Shown: piece by piece, positions 53,385 to 64,000 of the stretch | Numbering within the stretch: position 1 is the first letter of the stretch | How the letters are laid out: each line of letters opens with the position of its first letter | Source of the DNA: Penium margaritaceum | Lineage: Eukaryota > Streptophyta > Zygnematophyceae > Desmidiales > Peniaceae | Assembly: GCA_023375785.1 (NCBI GenBank) | Contig: SZWC01000095.1 | Span: 240,235-304,234 of the forward strand | DNA length: 64,000 nucleotides | Direction: 5' to 3' | Program-made: the position numbers and the translations under genes | Notes under the pieces: generated by a model | What the model was told of the DNA's origin: nothing | Databases searched by the model: none | The model's input: only the letters and a program-made list of their open reading frames with translations

Positions 53385-54025
53385 TGGTATGAACCTTGTT
53401 CTTAGGCTGGTTGGCTGGCTTGCTGGTTGTACGAAAAGACAAGGAATGCACTGTTCTATGAATTATGTCCTCTTGGTCTATTGTAAGATAGGACAAGAGT
53501 GCATTGCCCATGATGGGTATGTCCCCTGGAGATCATGATAGGAAACACAGCTTTGTGGCCAAGTTGGGACGGGGCGCTAGAGCTCATGGGTCGCGGGCTC
53601 AAACCCCACAACGGCCACATTTTTCTTTGTGGCCCAGAAAGGGACAGGAAGCTTCTAGGAAGCTCACTAGAGCCTGCCTTGAGCATGACACTTGGTTGTC
53701 TTAGGACGTGCCAAGTAGGACTGTAGGCTGAGGTTGGCTCTTGTCGAGTCATTGCAAGCAGAAGCATTAGCAAAGCTTTGCAGGTACAAAAGCTTGTAAC
53801 TTGCATGCATTGATTTACATTTCCTGCCTTTGAGACTCCTCACATAGTGTCCAACCAAGGGTAGACACAAAAGACCTTTGTGCAGACTTCGTGAGGTTGC
53901 AAACTGAACGAACCTAAAATGTGGATCCCTAGTACGAGGTTGATATGTTATCCTGGTTGCAATACCAAGAGCGGTTGGTGGCCTCCCATGTCGGGACCTG
54001 TTTTCTAGATAGTTACTATCCGACA
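53385..54025 (+). repeat. Copia C 3' LTR
   Basis: Starts TGGTATGAACCTTGT directly after GGAGAGATTTTT (weak polypurine tract) and ends CTATCCGACA. Partner of 48141-48787. Confidence 0.85.
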
Positions 54026-55640
54026 AGTTAACAGGTGTGTGAAATGGAGTTCCACACTTTCCTTATGGATGATTACAACTGCTTGATTGGCTAGGATTGG
54101 TTGCACGCATGGAATGTGGAGGTAGATTGGAGGTGCGACCGGTTGGTTGTGAAAGCAGGCAGGAAAAATCTCACTTTGTCATTGTGGTGGAGTGAGGAGG
54201 AGGAGTTGGAAGTGGAGGAAGTGGGGAGGCAGCTTTGCGTCATCAATTTTTAGCACTTGAAGCGGTGTGAGAGCAAGGGTGGTCAGGTTTTCTTGGCTTG
54301 GATGCGTCCACAACAAGTAGCACAGCAGCAGATTGCATCGGTTGAAACAACAGAGGGATAGCTAGTGGAAGGTAGAGGAGCTCCAAAGTTGCCTCTCGGT
54401 GTTGTTGAGGTGCTCAAGGAGTTTGGGGATGTTTTCTCAGAGGAGTTACCAAAGGGGTTGCCACCACAACGCGACATCAATTACAAGATTGAGGTTGTGC
54501 CAGGGTCATCACCAACGATGTGTTCCTACAACAGCATGAGTGATGAGGAGCTTGCAAAGCTCAAGATAATGTTGGGGAAGTTGGTGGACCAGGGCTTCAT
54601 TCGGCCGTCGGTGTCTCTATACGCGATGCCAGTGCTATTTACCAAGAAGAAGCAAGGAGAGCTACATTCACTACTGGTGCCAGATCGCCCGTGGACGGAC
54701 ATCTCACTGGACGTTGTAAGGGGTGATTAACGGGGTGCTACAGACAACACCATGGTGCTGGTGGTGGTGGACCGGTTCAACAAGATAGCGCACTTCACTC
54801 TATTTACGGAGAAGGCCACGAGAACAGAGACGGCTCAACTCCTCTTGCAACATGTCATCAAACTTCACGGGGTGCCGAATTGCATGGTCCTGAACCGTGA
54901 CCCGCACTTCACCTCTTGGTATTCAGAGGAACTCTTCAAGAAGCTAGACACTTGTGTTGCTCTTTAATGAGCCTACCATCCCCAAATGGATGGCCAAACT
55001 GAGCGTCCCAACAACACCATGGAGCAGTTGTTGCAAGGAATCTTGGCGCCAAATGGTGAGGGATGGGGATGCAAGCTCCTGGTGGTTGAGTTTGCCTACA
55101 AATCAGCAGTGGATACCTTGACAAGAAGATCTTCGATGGGGTGGTTTATGCGGTGCAGCCTCCATGTCCCTCAGACATGGGTTCGGGATCAGACCTACTC
55201 GTGGTGCAGTAACTTGTAAGTGACTTCACGGAGGTGGTTTGGGGCGTACGCGATGCACATCACAAGGCACAACAGCCAGTGAAGTAGCAAGCAGACAAGC
55301 ATCGGACAGCCAAGGAGTTCTCAGTGGGACAAAAGGTGCTAATAGCTTGCAAAACCTGCAGCACGCAAGTGTGGGCAGCAATAAGCTCAAGCCTCCATGG
55401 GTAGGCCCTTCTCCGGTCAAGGAGAAGCAGTCAGCGGTGGGCTACGTTGGAGCTAGAGCTGGCAGACCACTATGGATCCATCCCGTGTGTTCCAGACTTC
55501 TCTTCTCAAGGCCTGCAAGGAGCCGGATGCGCAGTTCGCGGCGCGGGAATAGGCTCCTCCTCCACCAATGTTGGTGGAAGGTGAGGAAGAATACGAGGTA
55601 GAGAAGATACTCGGGCACCGTCGCGCGACAGTGTATGGCA
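54026..55640 (+). pseudogene. Gypsy G1 pol: RT start fused to integrase end
   Basis: After copia C the frame continues with a protease end ('MEFHTFLMDDYNCLIG') and a linker. The RT N-terminus follows ('LKEFGDVFSEELPKGLPPQR', 'LVDQGFIRPSVSLYAMPVLF'). At about 54675 it jumps to integrase ('PDRPWTDISLDVVRGD', 'VLVVVDRFNKIAHF', 'NRDPHFTSWYSEELFKKL', 'GQTERPNNTMEQLLQGIL'). So the RT palm with its YxDD, RNase H and the integrase zinc domain are deleted. The integrase D, D, E positions (SLD, NRD, QTE) are still present. Stops lie at 54728 and around 54965. Remnants to 55640 are in mixed frames. Confidence 0.85.
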
Positions 55641-55781
55641 GTATCTAGTACAATGGCTTGGCTATGACCTTTGGGGTTCCTAATGGAACCCCAAAACTAA
55701 TTTCCACAGGGTTAGTGTGGTGAATACGGTCGTCTGATCGTACTAGCAGCGCACTGGTACAGTGTTCCATGAGAGAAGGGG

Positions 55782-56705
55782 TGATGTTATTGGATTCGCG
55801 GGTCAAGGCAGTGATTACTTCATCATTCTGATGTCAGATGCATGTTTTTATGCTCTCATTATATCATACGTGAAAAATGATACAAAATTGAGCCATAAAC
55901 CATGTCATTTGGTGCAAGGACAAGGAAGAAACGGCCGTGCAAAGGTGGGAGGCGCACCTCTACAAAACAGGAGACGTACCGGTTTGACCCCAAGCACTTC
56001 AAAGCGATTTTCTCGCCCACTGCAGCCAAAGCGCCCCTCGATGGACACTTAGCCAATGAGGAAAGGTTCACTTGGGTCCATGGGCACTTTGGGATGGCAG
56101 CTGAAGCTCCATTCGCAAGCAAGGGCGCTTCACGCAGAATTGACCCTGGCTGACGGTGCTCCCAGCGACAGTCATGTGTGGAGCACTCAAACTGCCAGAA
56201 CTTAGTCGTTTCTCCACAGATTGAAGCGTTCTTTGGTGCGATGGAAAGCTCCCAATGTGTACTACATGATACATGTGTTATTTGTGTAGTTTTACCTCAT
56301 TAGAGAGTCTCGGAGTGCCAAGGGGCTATCGGCTGGCTCATAAGGGCTGGTACATGAGGAAGCCTGGGATTGTTTTAGGCATGCCGATGTTACGCAAAGA
56401 CACTGTATATTTCCTTCTCCTCATCTATTGATTCTAAGGACTCATTCTTTGCCTGAATCTGATTGTTCTCCAAGTATTGCCTTCCACACGTCCACTCAGT
56501 CGTACAAGTCTTCCGTAGCGCACCTTGGTGCAAACGCAACCGGGAGATACAGTGTTAACCTCGGTCACTAGCAGCGGTCTTGTTGCTAGGAGAGGGTCGT
56601 GCGGTATCTCAAGGGTTGGCTAGACACACCAATGGGTCAAGGATTGGGAGGTTTATCCCAAGGGCTCATTGTGTGACCATCACACCGGGCGCCTCTTGGT
56701 TCACA
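55782..56705 (+). repeat. Gypsy G1 3' LTR
   Basis: An intact 924-bp LTR from TGATGTTATTGG after the purine tract GAGAGAAGGGG to TTGGTTCACA. It shows what the PLE-split 5' LTR looked like before insertion: ATCATACGTGAAAAATGATAC spans the PLE junction. Confidence 0.85.
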
Positions 56706-56869
56706 AATACACTTTTTGATACCTTAATCATCAAGTGTATGAATTCGGGGTGATTAACCATAACTCTGGTGGGTCATGAATGTAAGAACAAAAACACCCT
56801 CTCACAAAATTTAGGGACTCACATATTTTAGGGATGTACATTAGCTACAATGTTGTGGTGTGTTACAAT

Positions 56870-59800
56870 GCGTAGGCTGGTGGTGGCTAAAAGAGTCGTT
56901 TACCTGGTCATTGACGTCCCGTAGGTATCCATAAGGATCCCAATTGTGACGTCATGTGTCGTAGCCCTGCCTTTTGACCAAATAATCCGTGATCTTGCCT
57001 TATTTATGGTGTCTTATGTTATCCTTAACTTCATACTCTGAACCGTCATCTACCTCTACAAGTGGTAGCAGAGGTACGTCTCTATTGATGACGTGCTCAC
57101 TATGATCCAGCTAGCGTTGGAGTTGACCGATGTGGAATACCAGGTGGATGACCATATTTTTGGGCAAGAAAATCTCGGTTACGAGATATTTCTACACCTC
57201 CTGAATGGCAAACATACCTAACCTCTTGGGTTTTAGCTTCCCATGGTCTTACTCTTACAGCTTGACATTTACAAAGCTCATTAGGACACAATCAACAACA
57301 GACATTGGTGTCTTTCTAATTCCTTTCGTTTACTCACTTGAATATCGTTAGTGTCTTGACAACACTCCAGTGTATCTCTTTCCAAAAGCTACAAAAGTGT
57401 TGCCGCTGGGTGTTGAATGCTAGTATGTTTCCTCAAGTGTAAACACCCTACCGGAGTTGAGGATTTCTTGTCATAAACTAACCCAAAAGGTGTTTTACCT
57501 ATTTTTGTAGAGTTTGCAAAATTGTGTGCAAGTTTTTCAATTGATAGCTTTGGTGTCCAATCAGTGACATGTGGCTCACACAAAGCTAGAAGTGTTTGTT
57601 CAAGAATTTGATTGGTTCACTTTACCTCTCTATTTGTATGGGACTTGAAGTCTGTCAACAACAGGATTCAACCATTAAAGAGAGTCACTAGCTCATGCTT
57701 AATTCACTCGTAAACCTCCCTTCTATGTTGCTTGTGACGGAGGGGTAATTATGTAGGAATTCAACATTGTCAAGGAGCACTTGCAACGTTCCCTCGATTG
57801 GGACTATTTTCATACTCAAAATGAAGTGTGACATAATTGAAAGATGGTCAACTACTGCGAGAATTGCACCAAACCTTGTTATGTGGCGGGAAGAACCATC
57901 ACAAGATCCATGGAGATGTCCGACCATGGATCCTTTGGTACTCGTGGAGGTTGAAAAAAACTAATGGGTTTCGTTTGTCTCAAATTATGGAGTTTATATG
58001 TATTCCATGTTTTGTAGTAGTTTGTAATTTTCTTTTGCATCTTGTTCCTCTAGTAGAATTTAATGAGTTTCTTCAGCGTCTTGTCTAGTCACCAAAGCGT
58101 TTACTTTGTCCATTGTCATGGCACCCCTTCAATGATGTTTCTTGGAGTTATTTGTTTGGTGGTACGACGGCTTGGTCAGTGAATTTCCTTTGTCTGTTGG
58201 GTGCATCAAACCAGATCTTGATGTTTCCATACCCACGAATTCTTTTGTAACCTCTCAAAAATAGTCTCTTGGGGTACGTTCCTTGCTCAATCTGCAACAC
58301 GTTAGTCTTGTCCATCAAGACTTAGAGCATCCTCATTATTGAGGATGTGTGAGTAAATTGAACTGGAAAAACTGAATAATGAGGATGCTCAAGACTTAGA
58401 GCATCCTCATTATTCAGTTTTTCTTGTTAATACTGGATGTCATAGTTGAAGTTAGACTTACAAAAATCCATCCATTGCGGTTGTTGATGATTCATGTTTT
58501 TCTTATTCTTGAAATATTTGAGAGTGTGATGGTTGGTACAGACATTCCATCATGATGTTCTAAATAGCAGTACCACGTATATTCATTGTGCATCGTATAG
58601 TTCAACTTCCACCCGAATAATACTATACATCATATGAATGCAAACAGCATTTCTCCTATGCCGTTGTCTTGGAGGAGAACGGCACTGGTTGCTCCATTGG
58701 ATGTCTGAGTGACCATGACGCAATCTATTGTCAGCTTCGCAAGTTATCGGCTTGGCGCTGAGGTTAGAGTATTTCTCAAAGAGTTGAAAGCTTCTTTTTT
58801 ACGGTTACTCCACCTACACTTGGTGATGTTTTGGAGTAGGATCATAGAGAGACCCTGACACTCTGGTGTAATCCTTAACAGATTAATTGTATTAGTTGTA
58901 AAATCCCAAAAACACTTGGACAACTCAAACTTTGGTCCGTCTTAGCCAAGATGTGCTACCACTACCTCTTTTAGATCCATGGTAATCCACCCACCACTGG
59001 TGATGTGGCCCAAAATCAATCGGAGACTGCTCAAGGCCATAACTTCAAAATTGTCTCTCTTAGTACAACTTAGAGGACTTCCCACAACTGGCCAGTGTGG
59101 TACTTCAACATGTGGTTGTACATGAGCATGTTATCAAGGCGACAATGAGAAAATTGTTAAGATACAGTTGCAAGATGTTATTCGTTTTCCCAATAAGTAT
59201 TGTTGGAGTGATTATGAGTCCAAATGACATACCCGTGAACTCAAATTGTCGGTAACGAGTGCAAAACACTGAAATCTTGATGCCCTTACTTTATGTGCGG
59301 ATCTGGTGATTTGCGCTCTACACATCGGATGTGGTCAGAAGTCTTGCTCCTCAAAGTTGGTCTAAAATTGTGTATTCTTGCAAAGGAGGATAGGGGTTCT
59401 TAAAGGTGATGTCATTTGACATTCAATAGTACACACTATTTCCGTTTCAACGGTTTCATTTGGACAAGAGTAAGAAAGTGAGTAGGTTTTTTTGTGAATG
59501 GATAAAACCGTGTCCGAGCATCTCTACCAGCTGACAGTTGAGCTTAGTCTACTCATGGTTGCTCAACTGCTAGGTCCCCTTGTCCTTACTTGTCATTCAG
59601 GATGTTAGCCGTTCAGATTGATGATCGGTTGGCGCTTTTTTTTCATACGGAATTGAGGCTTTGGCAATCCTTTCCTCTTTCGTTCTCCAATCCGCCCAGT
59701 GGATTTTTGTGACTTCCTTACTTTTTCACCTGCTATTGTCGCTCCTAACAGTGGCATAAGATGTAACCAGGCTTCTCGCAAAAAGAGCAGAGCCATTGGT

Positions 59801-60925
59801 CCTCCTATTTGATGGCTTTGATCTCCATCATAGTGGAGGCCTGCGTTTACTGGGAATGCCGTCCACCATGGTAAGAGTTGTAGCTTTGGTCTCACCAACA
59901 ATATAATTCTTGCATCCGAATGTTGTTGTCAGCACTACCAATGCAATCAGCTACTGCGATCATTTATGAGAGGTTTTATTGAACGCTGAATATGGAAAAC
60001 GCTCGCTGAATGTTGTGCTCAAGGCTCTTGTTGCAAGTCAAACAAAGTTTGTCACTGGCAATGACATTGAGTGTACTCTATCACGCTGGTCTCAGAAGAA
60101 GCCACTATAGAAACATGACCTTGACTTCTCATTTACCTTCTCAAAATGTACAAGAACGGTGCGTACAAAGTCATTCCAATTCTGTGTTGTAGCCAAAAAA
60201 TCTTGCCACATCTGATTGATCCATTCAAGATGTAGAACGTTTGCCTTTGGTGATGTGAGAGCAATTGCCTAGGCTGTCAATCTAGCTCCATCCGTATTCT
60301 TCTGACATTGGGTATCCATTAGATTGCTCAGCACCCTGCAACGCAAGGTTTTGCTTTTTTTTTGTTGCCATTGTTGGCCCTATCAAAAGAAAATACAAGT
60401 GTAATATTTTCATCCACATCCGTCTTGATGGGCCCTTTTGCCTTGCGAGATCAAACGGCTCTGAGAGTCACTCAAGAGTTGGGAGTTTCTCTCCATAAGT
60501 ACTACTTTCTGTGTGTGCATGTTTTGTAGCTCCTCCATGTTTGCATTGATTTGTTGGAGTGGATGGTTATTGACACCCTCGATTTCTTACTGTTTCTGGC
60601 ACAAGCACATTTGTCCGCTCATGATCCTTGCCGTTGCTCTAGGTGTTTGCTTGACTCCCAAAAGTAGTGGAAGGAATTCGTCAAGCCTGATGGTTGTATC
60701 ACCTGATTGGCCGTGTGAGATGATGGCTTCGTGCCGCTCACTTGGAGAGCATCTTTCATTGCCAAAGTCTTGGCCAGATTATTGCTGCACATTTTTTTAT
60801 ACTCTCACTCCTTTCGTTGTCTTTATCAAGACGTCTACAAACTTCTAGACGGAGAACATGCATGAAAGACTATTCCAGATTGTTAAGTAGAAGTGAAGGC
60901 ATCAACCATCTCACTAGTTATGCTG
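56870..60925 (-). pseudogene. Gypsy G2 gag-pol, heavily decayed
   Basis: Minus-strand traces from right to left: gag pieces ('INQMWQDFLATTQNWNDFVR', about 60220-60160) and a zinc-knuckle remnant ('LCSFCEKPGYILCHC', about 59790-59745). RT follows ('RYRQFEFTGMSFGLI' near 59260, 'LQLYLNNFLIV' near 59160), then RNase H ('KEAFNSLRNTLTSAP', 'NGATSAVLLQDNGIGEML', 58790-58630). Integrase comes last ('FGAILAVVDHLSIMSHFI', 'LLDNVEFLHNYPSVTSNIEG', 57927-57690, and 'KLAHNFANSTKIGKTPFGLV', about 57540). Matching relies on motif order; the frames are broken everywhere. The 3' LTR on the left could not be delimited. Confidence 0.7.
58317..58423. mobile_element. Tiny MITE with 8-bp duplication plus inverted partial copy
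   Basis: A 66-bp unit (58325-58390) has perfect 16-bp terminal inverted repeats GAGCATCCTCATTATT/AATAATGAGGATGCTC and is flanked by AAGACTTA on both sides (58317-58324, 58391-58398). An 8-bp duplication fits hAT-type transposition. It is followed at once by 58399-58423, the reverse complement of its right 25 bp, so 58366-58423 forms a 25-bp perfect hairpin. It lies within the G2 remnant. Confidence 0.75.
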
Positions 60926-60939
60926 TGTTCTGATGCCAA
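60926..60939 (-). promoter_or_regulatory. Gypsy G2 primer-binding site (tRNA iMet 3' end, decayed)
   Basis: The minus strand reads TTGGCATCAGAACA, resembling TTGGTATCAGAGCC of G1 with three transitions. It lies at the 5' end of the G2 coding traces and is followed at 60941 by TGTTACATAAG, a possible LTR edge. Confidence 0.55.
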
Positions 60940-63200
60940 CTGTTACATAAGCTCCAGGTGGGTGGTTAAGAAGTAGAAGTTGCAGAAAAAAAGGTCGATT
61001 TTGGCGATTGGAACATGTGGGAAGTTTTATAAAAATAACTAGTGTTACATCTACTTAAATGATGAGTTTCAGAACTGCCAAGCGCATACATTAAAATGAT
61101 AGAAAAGGAATGAGATACTTCTAGGATCTTGGACACTCGAGGAGACCAGTGTGTGAAATTTCGCGTGTGAGTGGCTGCTTCAAGAAACTCCGCCGAGGAG
61201 GAGGGTTTTAACAATATCAAGGCATGTCTTTGTAGAATTCTAGCGAAGTCCAGATTTTGAATGAGTATTGTTTACAAGTGAAGATAGTCTCCAATCTCTC
61301 TAATCATGAGTCTAGTAGGTGGTCAAAACTGTTTCAATGATTTGAAACGTAACGCCTAAGGTTGGAACCTAGCCAAAACTTTCATGGCCGATCTGCATAA
61401 AGATCTGAAATTAATTGTGCAGTAGATCATGAATAAAATGAAAGATAATCGTGTATGTTAGGGATGCAACAATCCCCAAGTTACATACACTAGGATGCCA
61501 GCAGTTAACATGATAACATTATGAGTACGTAAGAAAACAAAAAGGCACTATTCTTAGTTTATTTGAGTTCCCGTTTCATTCATCAAAACTTCATGGAACT
61601 CATCATGTGCCTATTTTTTTCTAGAATTATGTTCATGGTGAACCGACTTCTCTCGGCTTCTCTTGTATCTTGCTCTCCTCCCCTCCCAAACCATTGCTTT
61701 TCCACATGAGTTACTAAGAATCTGGCGAGGAAGTCAAATGGTCAAGATAAAATGTCCTTCAAAAGTCCCACTCCATTCAATTCTATGGGCGCAAGAAAGT
61801 CTCTTGCTCGTCAAAGAAAATGATTCTTCTCATGGTGTTTATCTTTTTCATGTCAAGAGGGAGGTGGGAAAAACTTGCAGCAAATAGAGGGCCAATGAAG
61901 GGATTTATGGGGAATTTTTCATGCCAATGTACTTCTTATGAAAAATGAAAGGACTCAGGTCTAAGGAGTTGCGAGTAGAATTTAAGGAGGACTAGAGGGT
62001 AAAAGGCAAACGATATGAGGGAACACATGGGCGATCGGGCGATCCTGCGACTGAGTTATTGTCTTTGTTATTTTACAAAAACTAGTGTTAGGGCTGCGCG
62101 AGTCATGTGTGGGCGAGCCCAAGGGTGAAGCCTAGGGGAGGGAAGGCCAAGACATGCTTGGAATTGTGCTGTGGAAGAGAGGGGCACATGGAAGACCATG
62201 GATGGTGCGATTCCGATGAAGTTTTCAATGGTGAACCCGCACATGATTTACAAATGATTTGCGACATTTTCCCTCTTTGCGGACAGGAAGAGAGCATCAA
62301 ACAGTGCCTCCTGCTGTGTTGAGTTCATGCCCTCACTGATTGCATTCAATACATTTACAACCTCTTTCCGGACCTCGCCTTATAAATCATCAAAATCATT
62401 TTTGGACCTTCAAGAATGTGTGGTTCCTTACATGCTTGTCCACCCCATGTGGAAAAAACAATGGGTACGTCCCTTCGTTTCTTAGGTGTGAAAGCTCCTT
62501 GTAGACTTCCCATCGGCACTTCAAAAGAACATCTGGTTTTTCTCCTCTCTCTTATCGGTGAAGGCAGGCACAAGAGAGGTTTTTGTCCTCCCTAAAATCG
62601 GCCTCAAGTTGCTTCAATCTAATTTCTTCCTTCCGGTTTGCCATTGATGATTTATAAAGAAGAAAGCCCTAAAAATATCCTTTTATATCATGTTTCAACA
62701 TTTTATTGAGATATCCAAGTCTTTTTTCCTTCCCACCTTAAGGGTGAGCTTGGGCTGGGTTCAAACTCCGTGCTGGTCTCGGTTCTCAGGTAGCTCGCCT
62801 CTCCTAATCGGTTACGACCATTGGAAAAGAAAGTCTCTTGCAGGTCCTTTCCCACATCAGCAGGCTGCAACCTGTTGGAAAAGGCGAGGTGTTACTCGGA
62901 CCTGAACAGTTGGGCGGTCCCAGTCTGGTCACGAATCAATGGGGCCTCCCATGCCTCCTCCCCTCCGTAGATCCAGAGATGAGGCTACATCTCATTGGAG
63001 CATCCTCGTCGAGTCAGCATCAGGCCCTCTCTTTCTCACTCAATGTGACACCGCGGCTGCCACGCATCCGCTGATGGAATCTATCTCCCGTCATCGTTGG
63101 TATGCAAATTTCCATCGGAAGGTATGTTTTTCCCTTTTGCTATTTTACCATCTATCGGTTGTTACATCTGTGGTCGGCTCAAAAACCACAACCCCCAGGT
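60940..63200. other. No gene seen; possible G2 5' LTR at left end
   Basis: The first few hundred bases may be the G2 5' LTR, but no second copy was aligned. 61300-62000 is AT-rich with nothing recognised. 62107-62322 is a 71-codon plus-strand frame with several Cys and a 'CCGREGHMEDHGWC' string; it has no context and no family match that I can defend. 62690-63060 is unassigned. Confidence 0.5.
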
Positions 63201-63627
63201 ATGTTTAAACACTCCCCGATTCCCCCTTAAACTACCCGTCCCTTAATCCCACTGCCTCGCGTCGTTTTTGCCAAGACGGAAGCGCCGACAGCGAGGTTCG
63301 CGTTAGCACATCCAACTGCAACACATCGCGCATCCCCCCTCCCTCCCCGCCTGCCCCGCAAACATCGCGGCTGCCGGTTGCACCACCCACCCGCCTGCGC
63401 ACGTCTAACACGACAGGCAGTCGCACAGCTCCCGCCATTGCACAGCCTTGCCAGAATAGGCGGAATCATCCCCACCCCCGCCAGAAACCCTCCCCACCCT
63501 GGTACGTTCAGACCAGCAACGTTACAACCTGCTTCACCACACCCTTGCACCCCTACCCCCGTGCTTTGCACAACCTCTCTCCTCCCCCTACACTAACCCC
63601 AAAACTACTTCCCTCTGCAGCCTCACC

Positions 63628-63760
63628 ATGGATCCGGCCGGCACCCAGGGCGTTGAACGAGTCAGCGGCACTACCAACGACGTTGTCATTAGCGACGTGG
63701 CTACACCATCAGGACTTCCCACACCCGCGCCGAAGGAAATCGATGGCGCAGCCCTCGCAG
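63628..63760 (+). CDS. Putative first coding exon of an unidentified gene (partial)
   Basis: The ATG at 63628 has a strong plant-like context (CACCATGG). It opens 44 codons rich in Thr, Val, Ala and Pro ('MDPAGTQGVERVSG', 'DVATPSGLPTPAPKEIDG') and ends at a CAG|GTTAGC donor (63760/63761), after which the frame runs into C-rich sequence. A TTCCCTCTGCAG acceptor-like string at 63609-63620 lies just upstream, so there may be a 5' UTR intron. Base composition changes here from AT-rich to C/GC-rich (63200-64000). No domain is recognisable. It could be a host gene or the start of another transposon gene. Confidence 0.4.
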
Positions 63761-64000
63761 GTTAGCCCCCCCCTCCCCCCCACCTCCTCCCTTGTCCACT
63801 CTCTATGCTGGCCGCTTCTGCTAGTGCCTCGGTCCCCCGCCCTAAAACCCCCTCCTGCCAGAACGACGATTCCCGCCCCACCCCACCCCTACGCCCCTCA
63901 TACAGTCAACCCGCCTGCCACGGACAGGCAACCAGATCACATGAGGAGGACGCCTCTCCTTGCCGCACCCCCCTCCACGTCACCCCCTTACCCGCCCCTC

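Larger units (their letters stand above)
48141..54025 (+). mobile_element. Copia C, inserted in gypsy G1 protease region
   Basis: LTRs at 48141-48787 and 53385-54025 (647 and 641 bp), PBS at 48790-48804, and gag, protease, integrase, RT and RNase H between them. Its host frame (gypsy protease) resumes on the right. The 5-bp target duplication is not clean, so the ends may be off by a few bases. Proteins are closest to copia D and F types ('LDKEVLMEVPKGVKAPKGK'). Confidence 0.87.
29298..56705 (+). mobile_element. Gypsy element G1, host of four nested insertions
   Basis: A Ty3/gypsy LTR retrotransposon whose pieces occur in order: 5' LTR (29298-29390 and 33300-34139), tRNA-iMet primer site, gag (34160-34750 and 47315-47770), protease (47908-48140), RT start fused to integrase (54026-55240), and 3' LTR (55782-56705). 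The pieces are separated by a Penelope-like element, copia B (carrying copia A) and copia C. The two LTRs are 933 and 924 bp once the insert is excluded. It is inactive: most of RT, all of RNase H and the integrase N-terminus are deleted at about 54675. Confidence 0.88.

Noticed and set aside
48136-54030. A clear 5-bp target duplication for copia C
   Set aside because: TTGAG on the left and AGTTA on the right do not match. The ends may be mis-set by a few bases or the duplication has decayed.
62107-62322. Cys-rich 71-codon frame as a zinc-knuckle protein
   Set aside because: Spacing fits no CCHC pattern, there are no neighbouring gag or pol traces, and the frame is isolated.

Overview
The window is almost entirely a graveyard of transposable elements from a green-plant (streptophyte) nuclear genome. 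The lineage call rests on element types and primer-binding sites: the Ty3/gypsy element at 29.3-56.7 kb has a 14-base site complementary to the 3' end of plant initiator Met-tRNA, and several Ty1/copia elements have sites matching the anticodon arm of the same plant tRNA. Spliced hAT, copia, gypsy and Penelope-like elements together would fit a charophyte alga, bryophyte or other early-diverging plant, but the species cannot be fixed from this sequence. No rRNA gene, functional tRNA gene or confidently recognised host gene is visible. The only candidate host exon is at the far right edge (63628-63760).

Layout. (1) 1-2259: the 3' half of a plus-strand copia element (D1) and its LTR. (2) 2424-5678: a minus-strand copia gag/protease fragment abutting a minus-strand hAT transposase pseudogene whose intron is filled by a ~180-bp minisatellite. 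(3) 6705-20279: a plus-strand copia element (D2) split by a minus-strand copia element (A2, 6994-18087), itself split by a second minus-strand copia element (F, 10253-16177). (4) 20581-23065: a decayed copia element (D3). (5) 23066-29297: AT-rich sequence without genes, containing a diverged ~1.17-kb tandem duplication. (6) 29298-56705: one gypsy element (G1) blown apart by insertions. A Penelope-like element lies in its 5' LTR (29391-33299), copia B lies in gag (34751-47309), copia A lies inside B's 5' LTR (35136-42085), and copia C lies at the protease (48141-54025). (7) 56870-60939: a heavily decayed minus-strand gypsy element (G2) carrying a small hAT-type MITE. (8) 60940-63200: no gene seen. 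(9) 63200-64000: a C-rich, GC-rich segment with a putative first coding exon.

The reading frames of the hosts resume across the insertions. Perfect 5-bp target-site duplications are visible for copia B (GCTCC) and copia F (CTTCT), and near-perfect ones for A and A2, so the order of events can be read directly. Every element is inactivated by stops, frameshifts or catalytic-residue loss; copia A is the best preserved.

The most interesting signals are two copies of a hammerhead ribozyme in the terminal repeats of the Penelope-like element, and recurrent use of a 'half-tRNA' primer site (anticodon arm of initiator Met-tRNA) by at least four distinct copia groups here. A tRNA-like Pol III promoter is also embedded in the copia B LTR. 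Two false duplications flank runs of N and are probably assembly artefacts.
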